DNA of 64,000 bases from assembly GCA_013368445.1 (NCBI GenBank), contig JAACJO010000007.1, positions 434,001-498,000 on the forward strand. Reading direction: 5' to 3'. Below are positions 1-11,651 of this stretch, one piece after another. The DNA is from Leucocoprinus leucothites (taxonomy: Eukaryota > Basidiomycota > Agaricomycetes > Agaricales > Agaricaceae). Position numbers and translations under genes: made by a program. Below the pieces are notes generated by a model. It made no database searches. It was not told the origin of the DNA and saw only the letters and a list, made by a program, of their open reading frames with translations. Positions within the stretch are counted from its first letter, which is position 1. Every line of letters starts with the position of its first letter.

Positions 1-189
1 CATAGTTTCTGGTAAGCTACATCGAACCAACCGAGAGCTCAATCGGTTGGGGTAGCGTCATTCTCTCCACCCTGGACATTTTCTAAATGTAATTTGTGCC
101 GTGTGTGAGTTACTGCAAGGCGTATCATGATGTTATTAGAGCATTATTCCGGAGCGTAGGAGCTAATATGACTATTATATTCTAAATAT

Positions 190-1484
190 TCAGGCAGTTG
201 GTTTGGCTAACAATCGTCCAATACCCTGCACACTCTACCATCAGAAGGAAGCCCATTTGATAACCATTAATGGACGCACCTCATAACAAGAAATCATGAT
301 GCCACAAGCTGGAGCAATTTTAGCCATTCGTGGAAGATTACCAGCATACAATGCACTGAATCCCTCTGTGCGAATAATCCGTAGTAATAGAGGAACAGTC
401 CGTGTAAGTGAGGATGTGCTTTCCGACATAAGTAAGGCTTGACGTCGTGTTTTTAGCACGTCAAACGGTGAGGTGATCAAAGCAGCTAAGATCCCACTCG
501 AGGCACCGCTCACAAACGCCACAGGTGCTCCTTCACGTCCTCTACGAGCGAAGAAGCCTTTCCACGCCTCATAACTGGCCCAATAGACTCCAGAGAACGG
601 CACATCACGCCAAAGTGTCGGGCCAAGACCTCGCCAGAGGAAGAAGACGCCGTTCCGCTGAACAACACTTTGTACGGATGTCAGGACAGAACGGAGAGTA
701 TGAGGTTGACTGGGGGAAAGTGGGGTAGACTGAAGATTAGTGCGAATTAACTCCAGTGGTGATACTGTCGAGGTTATAGCCGAGCGGGCAAGTACACCTG
801 CAACAAGTGGGAGAACAGGTCCTGAGGGCAAGATTGTCGGTAGAGCCACGTTTAGAAGGTGATCGTATGTGAGTATGTACGCCGTTGAAGAGGGGACACC
901 GATGACTCTTGAAAATTGTCAGTGTGATTAAATAAAACTGAAAAAAATTGGAGGTGTATTCACAAAGAAGTTCCGGCACCTTTCCATAAACCACGGATAC
1001 CTTCTGCTTGCCATACATGTCGAACGGCATCGTAGAAGCCGTTGACTTGTTCTGTCTTGAAAATACCATTCCGCCAAACGCATACTATTTCTGCAGAAAG
1101 AGGACGTGCAAGGGAGGACATGCTCCTTGCCAGCGACGACATGTTGCGCACACAAGGCTTCGATGATTGGCAACAGGTATTTGGTGGAGGGTGTGGAAAA
1201 AGAGGCTTGGGACGAACGGGTTGGGTCTGAAGGCGGGTCTTGACGACATCGAACGGAGTCACTGAAAAAGTGTGAGTATATTATGGTCGACGCTATCAAG
1301 TAGGCATACTGGTGAGTGCAGTGAGGGTGGACCCCGTCGCTGCGGCCACAAGCTTCGCATGGAAAGGATCCATGGAGCTGGGGAGGATGGATGGAAGGGA
1401 GAGGAGGGAGCGACGCAGACCGGAGGGAGTAGTCAGCGAAATTCGGGTGGGGTAAGGAATGCCGAGTGGGTTCGTCAATGCCAT
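190..1484 (-). CDS. MTM1: Mitochondrial carrier, Mtm1/SLC25A39-40 type
   Basis: Inner-membrane mitochondrial carrier of the Mtm1/SLC25A39-40 branch, which in animals imports glutathione and in yeast supports Sod2 metal loading and iron-sulfur metabolism. The first ATG gives MALTNP. After splicing I read the carrier signature PFDVVKTRLQ, then WKGAG, a second repeat with SPLELIRTNLQ, and a third with SPFDVLKTRRQ, so all three Px[DE]xx[KR]x[KR] signatures are present. The long hydrophilic loop after the first signature (about residues 60-110) is typical of this branch. At least five exons: a short internal exon from about 912 adds VIGVPSSTAYILTYDHLL, and a final 36-nt exon (190-225) supplies GIGRLLAKPTA before TGA. 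Without that exon the frame runs on to a stop at 241. It is divergent from eIF4E. Substrate is inferred from the family. Confidence 0.88.
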
Positions 1485-1540
1485 CTTATCAGATACAGCG
1501 GAGTTGGACCGGAGTCTGAACCAACTCAAGCCGTTCTCCT

Positions 1541-1546
1541 CACGTG
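1541..1546. promoter_or_regulatory. CACGTG E-box, MTM1/eIF4E shared promoter
   Basis: TCACGTGA palindrome (1540-1547) in the 278-bp divergent promoter, 57 bp upstream of the carrier ATG. CACGTG is the core site of fungal bHLH factors such as Cbf1. Function is inferred from sequence and from similar placement at three other genes in the window. Confidence 0.5.
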
Positions 1547-1680
1547 ATGGCGACGTTGTCCAAGAAAAATCGTTGATCATCACATTCTTATTAGCAACTC
1601 TGACTTCAACCCCGTTGTACCGCTGAGCGACATCAACAACTCATCACTTCCTCCACAAGATTCATTAGTGCTTTTTCGTG

Positions 1681-1712
1681 CTTGCGTTTCCTTCTGCTTG
1701 CGTTTCCTTCTG
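1681..1712 (+). repeat. Two tandem copies of a 16-bp pyrimidine-rich unit
   Basis: CTTGCGTTTCCTTCTG is repeated twice head to tail (1681-1696 and 1697-1712), followed by a degenerate CTTGCTTTCTTG. It sits 51 bp upstream of the eIF4E start codon, probably in the 5' leader or core promoter, where pyrimidine tracts are common in fungi. Confidence 0.8.
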
Positions 1713-1762
1713 CTTGCTTTCTTGACTGTCTATTCGGCTTCCGAAACACACCCTTCGTAACA

Positions 1763-2848
1763 ATGGCTTCAACCCTTCCCGCACCTGCATTGCAAGCTTC
1801 TCGCGCTGCTCTAAATGCAGCGTTTGCCGAACAACCTCAGAAACTCCATGAGACTAATGATCTTGAGCCAGGAGAGATTCAGGAAGTGGATATGGAGGAA
1901 CAAGCTGAAGGAATCCGCACGGTATTCAGCGACCCCAAAAATTTCAACGTCAAGGTGAGTTCTCCCATCATACTATTTTATGGATACTTATCATCTCCCC
2001 ACAGCATCCTTTGTACTCTCCTTGGACTCTCTGGTTCGATTCTCCCGCCACAAAAGGCCGCAACTTGCCCCAAACTCCTATTTCTGCATTTCCTCAAACC
2101 CCCGTCCCTCAGACACCTGGTGTAGCTGCTGCTCAGGGATGGATGGAGGATATCAAACGCGTCATCAGCTTTGATAGTGTCGAGGAATTCTGGGGGTGAG
2201 TTTCTGGCAATTTATAGGAGCTGATCCCATTCACAAATCTTCTCAGCCTATACAACAATATTGTTCCTCCATCACAACTACCACAGAAAGCAAACTACTA
2301 CCTCTTCAAGGCGCGTCCCATTAATGACGTGTGATATCCGTTCTTACAATTTTTACAGGAGGGAATCATTCCTGCCTGGGAAGACGAAGCGAATAAATAC
2401 GGTGGTAAATGGAGCATTCAGCTACCGCGAGATAAAAACAGAGGCAACGTGGATAAGATGTGGTTATACACGGTCAGTTGTCAGCTCTCGAACTCCGCCA
2501 CGGTGATGTCGGGCTCATTCATGGATGCAGATGCTTGCTGCCATTGGTGAAACTTTCGACCCGACGCCCGATGAGAGCCAAGGGGCACAGTCGCACTCAC
2601 TAATCACAGGTGTCATCGTGTCTATTCGACCGCAGTTCTATCGTATTTCGATATGGACCCGGCTAGCGCCTGCGGAGGACGATAAGCTGCGTGAGAGGAT
2701 TGAGACTGTGGGACGATACTTCAAGATGCAGGTTCTCGGCTACCCTGAGTCCGCACGACTGGCTGGACCACTTGCGACGGAGGTCGAGTTCATGTCACAT
2801 AAGGACTCAGAGAAGAAGGGCAAACATCCGAAGAAAATCACTGTATAG
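1763..2848 (+). CDS. eIF4E: Translation initiation factor eIF4E (mRNA cap-binding)
   Basis: Cytoplasmic cap-binding subunit of eIF4F. Five exons join to about 292 residues. Conserved parts in order: HPLYSPWTLWFDSP opening the fold (about residue 65), EEFWGLYNNI, the LPRDKN stretch before the third cap-contact region, MWLYT, and the C-terminal ISIWTR motif. Start ATG at 1763; the reading frame is open upstream but has no other ATG. The exon 2 splice (donor at 2196) restores FWGLYNN exactly. Oddity: between TLWFDSP and the next conserved helix there is an insert of about 35 residues rich in proline and glutamine, where most eIF4E proteins have a short loop. This could mark an Agaricomycete eIF4E class. 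Confidence 0.95.
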
Positions 2849-2990
2849 TTCGTCCTTTGGAAATACCTCCAGATTTAGTGTCGGTGTAATGGTGTGTTTG
2901 GTGTAGGCTATGTACAATCAACTGATGACGACATTCCTTATCGCCTTATAAGATCCTAAGTCTGAAGTATCCAAACTCTTCATAACTACC

Positions 2991-4678
2991 ATGCCCGTCC
3001 CAGGTTTTTTTGCATCCTTTGCCGACAAGGCTCAGTCTGCAATCAATGCATCTCCTTTAGCTGCCCATTTACCTTCCCACAACCACCCCAGCAGTCCTGA
3101 TTCCAGTGCCCAGCCCTCTGCTAATCAAGCTGCTTCACAAGGAGGTAGCAGATCTCATGCACTTGAAAGTCTTTCATACCAGATTCGCGCACTCGGTCAA
3201 CAGTATTCGTATGTTCTTCTCGGGAAATGCATTTCATGACGCTCGATTAACCGGGGATGTAGCTCCACAACTCCAGCTCAGAAGATCATCACGTCTGAAA
3301 AGGGAGTTGCGCTCGATTTCGACAGTGTTTCGCGTGACTTGAAAGCCCAAAGCAAGGAATTGTACACATGGGGACAGTCGGAAACGGAAGACCTCAAGGA
3401 TGGTGTGTATCTATGCGACCTTCACGAACGAGCCGCCTCTCATTCCCATCCATCTAGTAACTGATCGTCTCGCGTATTTGAATTTTGTTCAGGGTTCGCT
3501 TTGCGGGACGCTGGCTACCAAACTTGATGCAGCGCGCGCACCTTTCAAAGCGTTGCGTGATGCAGAGACGGCAATCACTCCTCGTCGAAATATCCGCTCC
3601 AGCCTTCATAATCAGATCGCTAAACTTGAACATGACCAGCAAAAAGGCGGAGACAAGAAAATAGTAGAATTAAGGGATCAGCTTCGAAAGGCAGAGCTAG
3701 ATGACGCTGGGCAGGAACGTGAGATCGAGGTGTTGAAGCGCAAAGCTGTGAGAGATAGCGAGAGACTCAAATGGGAAGCAATCAGAGAAGTAGGTGTCCA
3801 ATGCTTGCATCACGATCAAGACTGATGCAAGAACCCTTTAGTTTGGCGAAAAACTCGTCCTCCTCTCTCAAGCAGCCACCCCCATCATTGCGGCGCTTCC
3901 TTCCATACCCCCCACTCCGGAACATCCTTATACTGGAGCTCAGGCGACAGGCGCTGCCAGAGCATCTCTCCAGCGCGCACTTGACAATTATAAGACCGGT
4001 CATATCGATCTTCCACCCCAATTGATTCCTTCTGAGCTTTCAAGTTCGGATACCCAGAGTTTCGGTGAAAGTCACGCCAGTGAACTTTCTACCATTAACA
4101 CTCCCCAGACAACTCTTCAGTCCTCCCCCCCGCCTTCCCATACTTCCTTAACTCAACCCTCGCCTCCCCTCAGTAGCCCTCAGAAATCTCAGTCTCCGCC
4201 GCTCAATCCAGCCAACCTTAATCTTTCCCCTGCACCAATTCCCTCTCTCACACAGACATCTCCCCCAGCTGTTGTACCTGACTCATCGCCAACTTCATCA
4301 GGTGTTCCTACGGCAACTCCGACAGTGGCTGAAACTGGTATACCGGTCACCGCTGGAACAGGGGGACCAGGTCCAGCCAGTGGCTCCCTCCGCGAGTTGC
4401 ATCAATCTCCTCCCGCGGGACCAACTAGTTCTGCTCCCAAGTATGAAACTGCCGAGGATGAGAAACGCCGCCTAGCTACTGCATACTCCCAACCATCAAC
4501 TTCTCAAAGTCAGACGCCACAAGTGCCTCCAGCATCTTACGAGACCTCAGAGGAAGAGAAGAAGAGGCTCGAGAGGGAGGGAAGAGAGCGGTTATTGCGG
4601 ACAGGTTCGACTGGTCTGTCCCCCAAGGATGAGAAGAAGGACAAGGACGACGATTTGCCACCTTACCAGGATATCTAG
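2991..4678 (+). CDS. PIL1: Eisosome core component, Pil1/Lsp1 family (BAR domain)
   Basis: BAR-domain protein that assembles under the plasma membrane into eisosomes and binds PI(4,5)P2. After splicing, the family hallmark is clear: LYTWGQSETEDLKD, then VTDRLAYLNFVQGSL, KLDAARAPFKALRDAE and TPRRNIR, followed by a helical ISKLE-type arm and EFGEKLVLLSQAATP. The C-terminal 200 or so residues (from about 4030) are low-complexity Ser/Pro/Thr, with two related boxes (YETAEDEKRRL and YETSEEEKKRLE) and an acidic tail ending DLPPYQDI. The long disordered tail is typical of basidiomycete Pil1 proteins. At least four exons. Tail-to-tail with the golgin (113 bp). Confidence 0.92.
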
Positions 4679-4791
4679 TTGAGATATGGTTCCTTTATAT
4701 TGGACAATATGTTCGCTCTGTGTTACCTTGTATTTTCCGTTTGAAATTATGAATATGGGTATCTCATAACTACGATTATGCACAGGATATA

Positions 4792-7700
4792 TCAGACCTT
4801 AGCCATTAATCGGCGCGTCTCTTGAGGTGTGAAATGTAGGATAATGGATAATACGCGGACGAGATTTGGCTAGGCAGAGTCAGAAGGATACGGAGTACAA
4901 AGTTTTTTTGACCCACCCTCATTTCCTTGTGCTCCAAAAATTGTAAAATGACATTACGCAAGTATTCAAGGTTTACTTCTTCCTCATCTTTGGAGGAATT
5001 TGAGTCAGGGGCTGGCGAACCACCACGGGGACTACTCGGTGTGGGAGTTGGCGTTACAGGGTCAGATGGACTGCTTTCGCTCGTTCGAGTTGTCCAATAG
5101 CCAACACCCGGGTTTCTCTGTCTTTCGAATAGGGCAGCGGATGACTGAACCTTTCTCAGCTCTTCCCGGAGAGACTAGAGATTGATCAGAAAGACGAACC
5201 CAAAAGACAAGTCTGTACGGGGCAATACCTTATTGGTCTGTCGTAGCTGTGCATCTCTACCCTTGCCCTCCTCGATCTGTTTCTCCAGTACTATAATTTT
5301 GATTTGGAGGTCATTTGCTGCTGCCTGTGTTGACGCCTTGGATCGAGGAAGCCATGGTGAAAACGATATCAATGTGATGAGTGGCCTAATACATACATGA
5401 GAGCTTTCGAGACGGCTGCAGGCCTTGGACAGATCAGCTAGCTGATTTTCCAAGTCTTTTATTTCCTCGTGTTTGCGCTGAAGCTCCACCTTTAGCTCGA
5501 CAACCGTCTCCTCCTCCCTCTCCTGACTTTTAGCGGAGTTACCTAACAGCCGCTTCAGTTCCTCCACCTCTGCACCCCGCTCCTTGAGTTTACGGCTCCA
5601 TTCAGCTTCACTCTCGTTTCTCTCTCTCTCCAAAGTGGCATTGATCCGTTTTAATTCAGCAAACTTGGCTTCATGCTTGGATTCTGTGGAAGCTAAGAGA
5701 TGTGCGATGTTCTCGGCTGAGGTTGTGGGTTCGCGAGCACGGAGTTCTTGTTCACGTTGCATCTCGTTCAGATCTTCTTTCAGAAGATTGATTCGATCGT
5801 TAGTTTCACGAAGCTGGTACTGTAGCTCGGTATTCTGATGCTGGATGCTCTCCAGATGAGATTGTGCGGATTCTGTCTCCGCCTGTCGAAGCTGGAGTTG
5901 TTCAAAAAACGCGTTCTTGTCCCGTGCTACGTTGTTCAAAGAGGTTTCTAGTGTGTTTATGTGGGTATTTTTTGATGCTATCTCCTTGTTATGGGCACTC
6001 TGCGATCCATTGGATCAATACGTCATTCACATAAAAGAGCGAGGAATACCTTTGTAGTAATAGCGTCTAGCTCAAACTGGCCTCGCATGGCTGCTATCTC
6101 TTTATCATGTCGTTCTTTGAGACCAGAAATATCCTTCTCGAACTGTGCTCGTAGGCTAGCCAGAGCCTTGTCCTTTTCAGCTTGGGCGGCCTCCATTTCG
6201 CGCTCAAACCTCTTCCGCTCCGCTTGTTCTTTCTCTGCATTTGTCCTTTCCCTTTCTCGGAGCATGGCAAGCTCCTTCAGTCCGTCCTCTTTCTCTTTCT
6301 CTGCTTTAACGAGCTTTTGTCGGACGGACTTGAGGAGACTGATCGCTTTCGTTCGTTTTTCCTCTTCCTCCTTAACGAGTGTGTTCAAGCGTTCCGCATC
6401 AGATTTGAGAGCTTTAACCTCTTTCTCTTTCTGTGAAACTGTCTCTTCAAGTTTCGTGATGCTCTTTTGAGCTTCTTGAAAAAGAGCGTCCGTTTCCCGT
6501 AGTTGACTTCGCAGAGTATCAATTTGATTGACTTGAGAAGATGAGGAGAGCTTATGTGTCTCTCTTAGCTCCTCAATTCTATCTTCTTGAACTGGTATAT
6601 TATGGTCATAATCAGAGATATGGATGTAGTATTCAGTTTTTGGGCGCACCTTCAAGTTTTCCGTTCAGTCGCTTAATTTCGCCTTGAAACACCTATAGGA
6701 TGATTCACATCGAGTAAGCCATTAATTGAGAAGTAACGAACATCGGTTTTTGACTTCAAAGACTCAAAGTACTCTTTCAACGCAATAACGTCTTGAATAC
6801 CCTCTAAAGGCGTCATATCGTGGAGAACTGCATCGGCTGCAAGCTTCTCGGCTTGCAAACGCTTGAAGGAAGTTGAAACATCTGAGTTAATGGTATAAGT
6901 TTAGCCGACAGAGAGTGAGCAAGCACCAACCTGAAAATCGCTGTTCGACCTGCTTCAGCCTTCTCTGTAAAGCCTCGACACCGCCACTTTCCTGCAATTC
7001 TATTGAGGGCATCTCTGGAGCCTCAGAGCCTTCGCCCTCTTCGTTTTGGGTGGCCTTGGATGGATCTGGTGAACGCTCACGAGCAACAGCGTTATCATCC
7101 TCCAAGGTTGTAGAGTCTTCTTCCGTTAGAACGTCTCGTGCATCTTTCTCTGAGGCCGAAAGTTCACTACTAGTAGTTTGAGCACTGTCGGTTCTTTTAT
7201 CGATGACCACCTCATCACCATCCAATTCTACAGGAGCCGCTGAAGATGCAGCTCGCTCCCTGTCGATTTCTAGGTTATTCTGTGTTTCGGCATCTGCAGG
7301 GGTGTCTGCTGTGGGCTGGGTTTCTCCTCCATCACCCCTTTGTTCTACTTCAGGTAGCTGAGCTGAACTTGGGAGTGCGACAGGTGGGGTGGCGGGGGAT
7401 TCGGGCAGTGGAATAGACTCAGGGGAGGAAGAAATCACGTCTGTGACTGCGACTCCAGGTTGTACGGCAAGAGTGTTCGTGGGGGCGGTAGAAACGTCTG
7501 CAGCCGATAGACTCGCACGTAGTCGTTCCTCCAAATTGAGTTTTTGGCGGGGCTTCCCCGATGCAGGAGTAGGAAGAGATGCGCTCTTTACCATCGGAGG
7601 ACCTGTTCGATCCATGGCAAGTGACCCGCGCAGATTCGGCAGCGCAGGTTCTGCTGGTTGAGTGGACGATACGGATGATGTTATACTAAGGGAGTTGTCC

Positions 7701-7813
7701 GTAGAGGAAGGTTGAGATGATGTGGAGCTTTTCCGTTCATCCGAGGATGTGTCTGTCGAACTGCGCGGCGGGGCGGCAAAATTCTCAACCGCACTGCGGA
7801 ACTGGGAGAACAT
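4792..7813 (-). CDS. Golgin with C-terminal GRIP/GRAB domain
   Basis: Large coiled-coil tether expected on Golgi membranes. The N-terminal 290 residues are Ser/Pro/Glu-rich and disordered. From about residue 290 to 800 the protein is almost unbroken heptad-rich coiled coil (Glu, Lys, Gln, Arg, Leu). The last domain, rebuilt across a phase-0 intron, reads NLEYLRNVILQFLEHKEMR then PNLVRVLSIILHFTPQETRR and ends LMAKV. This fits a GRIP or the related GRAB domain, which bind Arl1 or Arf1 GTPases. Domain order fits either Imh1 or Rud3/GMAP-210 and I cannot tell them apart by eye. Start at ATG 7813 (MFSQFRSAVENF). A CACGTG box lies 44 bp upstream. Confidence 0.85.
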
Positions 7814-7856
7814 GAATGACGACTCGATTCATTTCGAGTGATAGGTGCTCTATAAT

Positions 7857-7862
7857 CACGTG
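7857..7862. promoter_or_regulatory. CACGTG E-box upstream of the golgin
   Basis: ATCACGTGC between the golgin start (7813) and the Pex14 stop (8012), 44 bp upstream of the golgin ATG. Candidate bHLH site, judged only from sequence and position. Confidence 0.45.
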
Positions 7863-8011
7863 CTTCACGAATTTGGCACGCAGTCTGTCAGTGGCAGACA
7901 GAGTTCAACACTTCAATTTCAAAGCTCGCTCTACATCGAGTGGCGGCTGGCACTAAAATGTTCTAAGGCATACACAATTGAAAGTTGACGAGTATAAAAC
8001 CAGTACAACTC

Positions 8012-9154
8012 CTACTGAGAAGCAGGAGCGGCACCATCGATGTCCACCTCCTTTCCTTTACCACTACTCTGAGGAATTGGAATTTGAGGAATAGTCGGAT
8101 AATTCGGTGGCGATATCCCGGTCGCTGGGGACGTGGTTGCATGGTCCGTGACTCCTGAACTAGTGCTTGTTGTAGCTGAACCACCGAGTTGCCAAGCTGG
8201 GATCGACGGCCGTGCCATTGGGGGTAGAGGACTGGGAGACGAGGGCATGCCTGCCGGACGATTGAGCAACAAAGCTTTCAGAGACTTTACTTCTTGCTGG
8301 AGCTCGCTGAGCGATTGTGCGTGATGCTCTTTATTTCTATCAATCATCTACAAGGAGTCGGTAAGCATTCAGCGACAAACTCTTCGCCCTCGACTTCACC
8401 TTTGGCAGCATTTCCCTGACGTTGTTGACTTCTTCCTTGATTTCCCTCATCTCATCTCGTGTCCGACTTTCCGCCTGACGCATTTCGTTAACGACGGCTT
8501 CAACGTCCTGAGTAGTCCGGTCAATCTTTGTTTTCTGCTCCTCTACTGCCACTCTAACTGCGGCTGTCTCGTTCTGTATTTCCTTTAGAAGTGCCTCTGC
8601 TGCATCGAACTGAGCATTGAGGGCATCTTTATCCTCCTCGTACGCTGAGGCTGTAGGTGGTTGCAGGTGGGGAAGAAGATATTTCTGTGGAAGAGTAAGG
8701 CCAGAACCATGCATACTATGGGAGTTGAACGTGCCTTGAACAATGAGACTGCTCCATAGGTTATGGTTCCAGATATCACAGCAGTCACCTAACGCTATAG
8801 TTAGTACAGTCCTTTAACTATGGCTGGAGAGATGGAACTTGCAAAATAATCTCGCCAGTCCCAACCATGAGCACGAGAACCAATGGAATAAGGCCCTGGG
8901 GTGTAGTTAGCAGGATACCCTTGTTGATATCCCTGCGAAGAAACACCCGCTGCAGCCTGCCTCACGGCCTGATCAACTTCAGCTGGACTCAAGCCTTTAG
9001 CCTCTAGGAACTGGATTCGCTGAGTGAGCGGAGAAGCCTGTGTCTGTTGCTCTGCTCAGCTAGTGCACTTTCCGGAGCTAAAGAAACTCACCTTTGGGTC
9101 CTGGAGAAAGACGACGGCACTTTGAACGAGGTCCTGGCGATCCGGGGAAGACAT
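8012..9154 (-). CDS. PEX14: Peroxin-14, peroxisomal docking protein
   Basis: Membrane component of the peroxisomal import docking complex; its N-terminal three-helix domain binds Pex5 WxxxF motifs. The exons give MSSPDRQDLVQSAVVFLQDP, then SPLTQRIQFLEAKGL and SPAEVDQAVRQA, the Pex14 N-domain signature. A WDWRDYF motif precedes a single hydrophobic segment (VTAVISGTITYGAVSLF), then KYLLPHLQPP. A coiled coil of about 130 residues follows, and a Pro/Ser-rich tail. Length (about 330 aa) fits the family. Two consecutive introns, 8789-8842 and 8685-8734, must start with GC rather than GT to keep this frame. It is divergent from tuf1 (154 bp apart). Confidence 0.93.
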
Positions 9155-9308
9155 TCTGCAAGAGGCCGGAGGGACGAGTGAGATATTCATATGTAGAGCC
9201 AAAAGGGGAAAGGCTATATGTGGCATACCATCACTCGCAGGCGGAGGTAGCCGGTAGTGGGACAAATTTCCGAAAGCTTGCCCGCGTTGTTTCTCAAATA
9301 CGAACATC
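9155..9308. promoter_or_regulatory. Shared divergent promoter, PEX14/tuf1
   Basis: Only 154 bp separate the Pex14 ATG (minus) and the EF-Tu ATG (plus), so both core promoters must overlap. I see no clear TATA box. Confidence 0.6.
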
Positions 9309-11259
9309 ATGCTTTCGCTGGTTACCTGCAAGGCTGCCTCTCGCGGACTGGCTCCGTCCCGCCGTATGTCTATCCATTCTCCACTTCTCTTCCTGCTCAC
9401 TATTCGTAGGTTTCCTTCTGGGTGCCCTCCACGGTTCTCTCAGGCAGCCATTCCCTTCCACCCCAGCGAGCTTAAGTAAGTGAACTCAACTGGAAACACG
9501 TTCCAGACGCGTACTGATATCTTCTAGTTGCTCGTAGGGGATATGCCGAGCAGTTTTCGCGGTCGAAACCACATATGAACATTGGAACCATCGGTATGCG
9601 CGTTTCCTCTCATGCGCGCCTTGCTCAAGCTAACCAAGCTCTCAGGTCACGTCGATCATGGGAAGACGACTCTGACTGCTGCTATCACCAAGGTCCTCTC
9701 GGAGTCGGGTGGTGCCAGATTTACCGACTACAGTCAGATTGACAAGGCTCCCGAGGAGAAGGCCCGTGGTATCACCATTAACTCCTCTCACGTTGAATAT
9801 GAGTCTGCCAATCGCCACTACGGTCACATTGACTGCCCTGGGCACGCTGACTGTGAGTTCTGTGCTCTCGTCTCACACATAACGGCTCCTGACGTGGACC
9901 AGACATTAAGAACATGATCACTGGTGCGGCTCAAATGGATGGTGCAATTATTGTGGTCTCAGCAACCGACGGTCAAATGCCCCAAACCAGAGAGCATCTT
10001 CTTCTGGCTCGTCAAGTTGGTGTCTCGAAGTTGGTTGTCTTCATTAACAAAGTCGATCAAGTCAATGATCCTGAAATGCTCGAACTCGTCGACATGGAGA
10101 TGCGCGACCTTCTTTCTCAGTACAAGTTTGACGGCGAAAATACTCCAATTATCATGGGTTCCGCTCTTGCCGCTCTTGAAGGTCGTGATCCTGAAACTGG
10201 TGCCAAGAAGATCCAAGAGCTGATCCAAGCTTGTGATGACTGGCTCGAACTCCCTCCCCGTAGGTTTTTCACTGTTATTTCGTCTTACATTTTCCTCTAA
10301 TCATTGTTTCTCATAGGTGACTTCGACCAGCCATTTTTGTTGTCTATTGAAGACTCCTTCTCCATCTCCGGTCGTGGTACCGTCGTCACGGGTCGTGTTG
10401 GTCACCAGCTTGCACAAATTACTTGCTAGCACTAACTGCATATCTCAGGTGGAACGTGGAACTGCCAACAAGGGTGCTGAGGTAGAAATCATTGGTCTCG
10501 GTTCCAAAATGAAGACCACCTTAATTGGCATTGGTGTGTAAGACTGAGCACTGCCGATTCCGCTTGCTGAATGTATTTCAGAAATGTTCCGCAGGGAGCT
10601 GGATAAGGTTCGTGCATTCATGATGGAAATGACAGGAATACTCACTTGTTGTAGGCTCAAGCTGGCGACAATATGGGTGCCCTCCTCCGAGGCATCAAAC
10701 GCGAGCAGATTCGCCGTGGACAAATTATCGCCGCTCCTGGCACTATCAAATCGGTCAAGAAAATGCAGGCTCAGGTTTATGTCCTAACTAAAGATGAAGG
10801 CAAGATTGTTCGTGAATGGTGGTGTCAGGTGCTGAGTATCTTTCATAGGCGGCCGCTCGAGTCCATTTATGGCCAATTATCGTCCCCAGCTTTTTATTCG
10901 TACTGCTGATGTCAACGTCGGTCTCACTTGGCCCGAAGGCGTTGCTGATGCGCATGAAAGGATGGTACGTTTACTCGGCTTTACTTTGTCATCAACCACT
11001 CAGACAATATCAGATCATGCCCGGTGACAACGTCGAACTCGTCTGTACGTTGACGCATGACGTCGCTGCCGAAGTTGGAACCCGGTAAGCTGCAAAGTTC
11101 TTCATTTCAGGAAAGCGATTTTTTTTTTACGTCTTGACAGTTTCACCCTCCGTGAGGGTCACAAGACTAGTGAGTGCTTACCTGTATGGCCCTGCTGTAT
11201 TACTTACCTCCTTTTCAGTTGGCACGGGCATCGTCACCAAGATTCTTGAAGAAGCTTGA
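9309..11259 (+). CDS. TUF1: Mitochondrial elongation factor Tu
   Basis: GTPase that delivers aminoacyl-tRNA to mitochondrial ribosomes. Start ATG 9309 gives an Arg/Ser/Ala-rich presequence ([13 protein letters not shown]...) that three early exons join to [24 protein letters not shown] motifs are all present: GHVDHGKTT (P-loop), RGITI (switch I), DCPGHADY (split by an intron), NKVD. Domains 2 and 3 follow ([27 protein letters not shown]) to KILEEA and TGA. About ten short introns. One at 10800-10848 needs a GC donor to give the conserved EGGR; the nearby GT donor would leave a 37-nt intron. The end matches bacterial EF-Tu, so the gene is complete. Confidence 0.96.
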
Positions 11260-11651
11260 GCAACAATGCTAACCTAGATAAGCTTACTAATTGTAATAGG
11301 ACCTCCATCCCTACTCCATCCAAAAAGTAGTAGATATTATGGTCTGGACAAGTTTCCTTAACTTGGCCAACCTCCAGTCATCTTCACGTCGATTCGCATG
11401 ATTAATTAGATTAGCCCCCGCAATTGACTGCTTGATAAATTCCTGGCATATCTTGAGTATGTGTAATCGCGCTTTTTCAAGAAACCTTGGATTGTCCAGT
11501 CCATGGCAATGCTTGGAGCCTTGAAGGACAGAAGAATATAAGTTTGCTCGGTGCAGAGATTACATAAAAGGAAATAGGGAGGAGATCCAGCCGGAAATTT
11601 CACAGGCAGGCTCCCCTCCTTGCTTTCTTTCATTAACATTCACCACCTGCC
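11260..11651. other. Intergenic, tuf1 to GCV3
   Basis: 392 bp between tandem genes holding the tuf1 3' end and the H-protein promoter. No conserved reading frame or repeat seen. Confidence 0.6.

Noticed and set aside
1682..1762. N-terminal signal-like extension of eIF4E
   Set aside because: The upstream open frame has no ATG (it would need TTG), so the start at 1763 is preferred.
10849..10861. Adjacent NotI and XhoI sites (GCGGCCGCTCGAG), as in a cloning vector
   Set aside because: They begin exactly at an intron acceptor and encode the conserved GGRSSP loop of EF-Tu in frame, so they are native.
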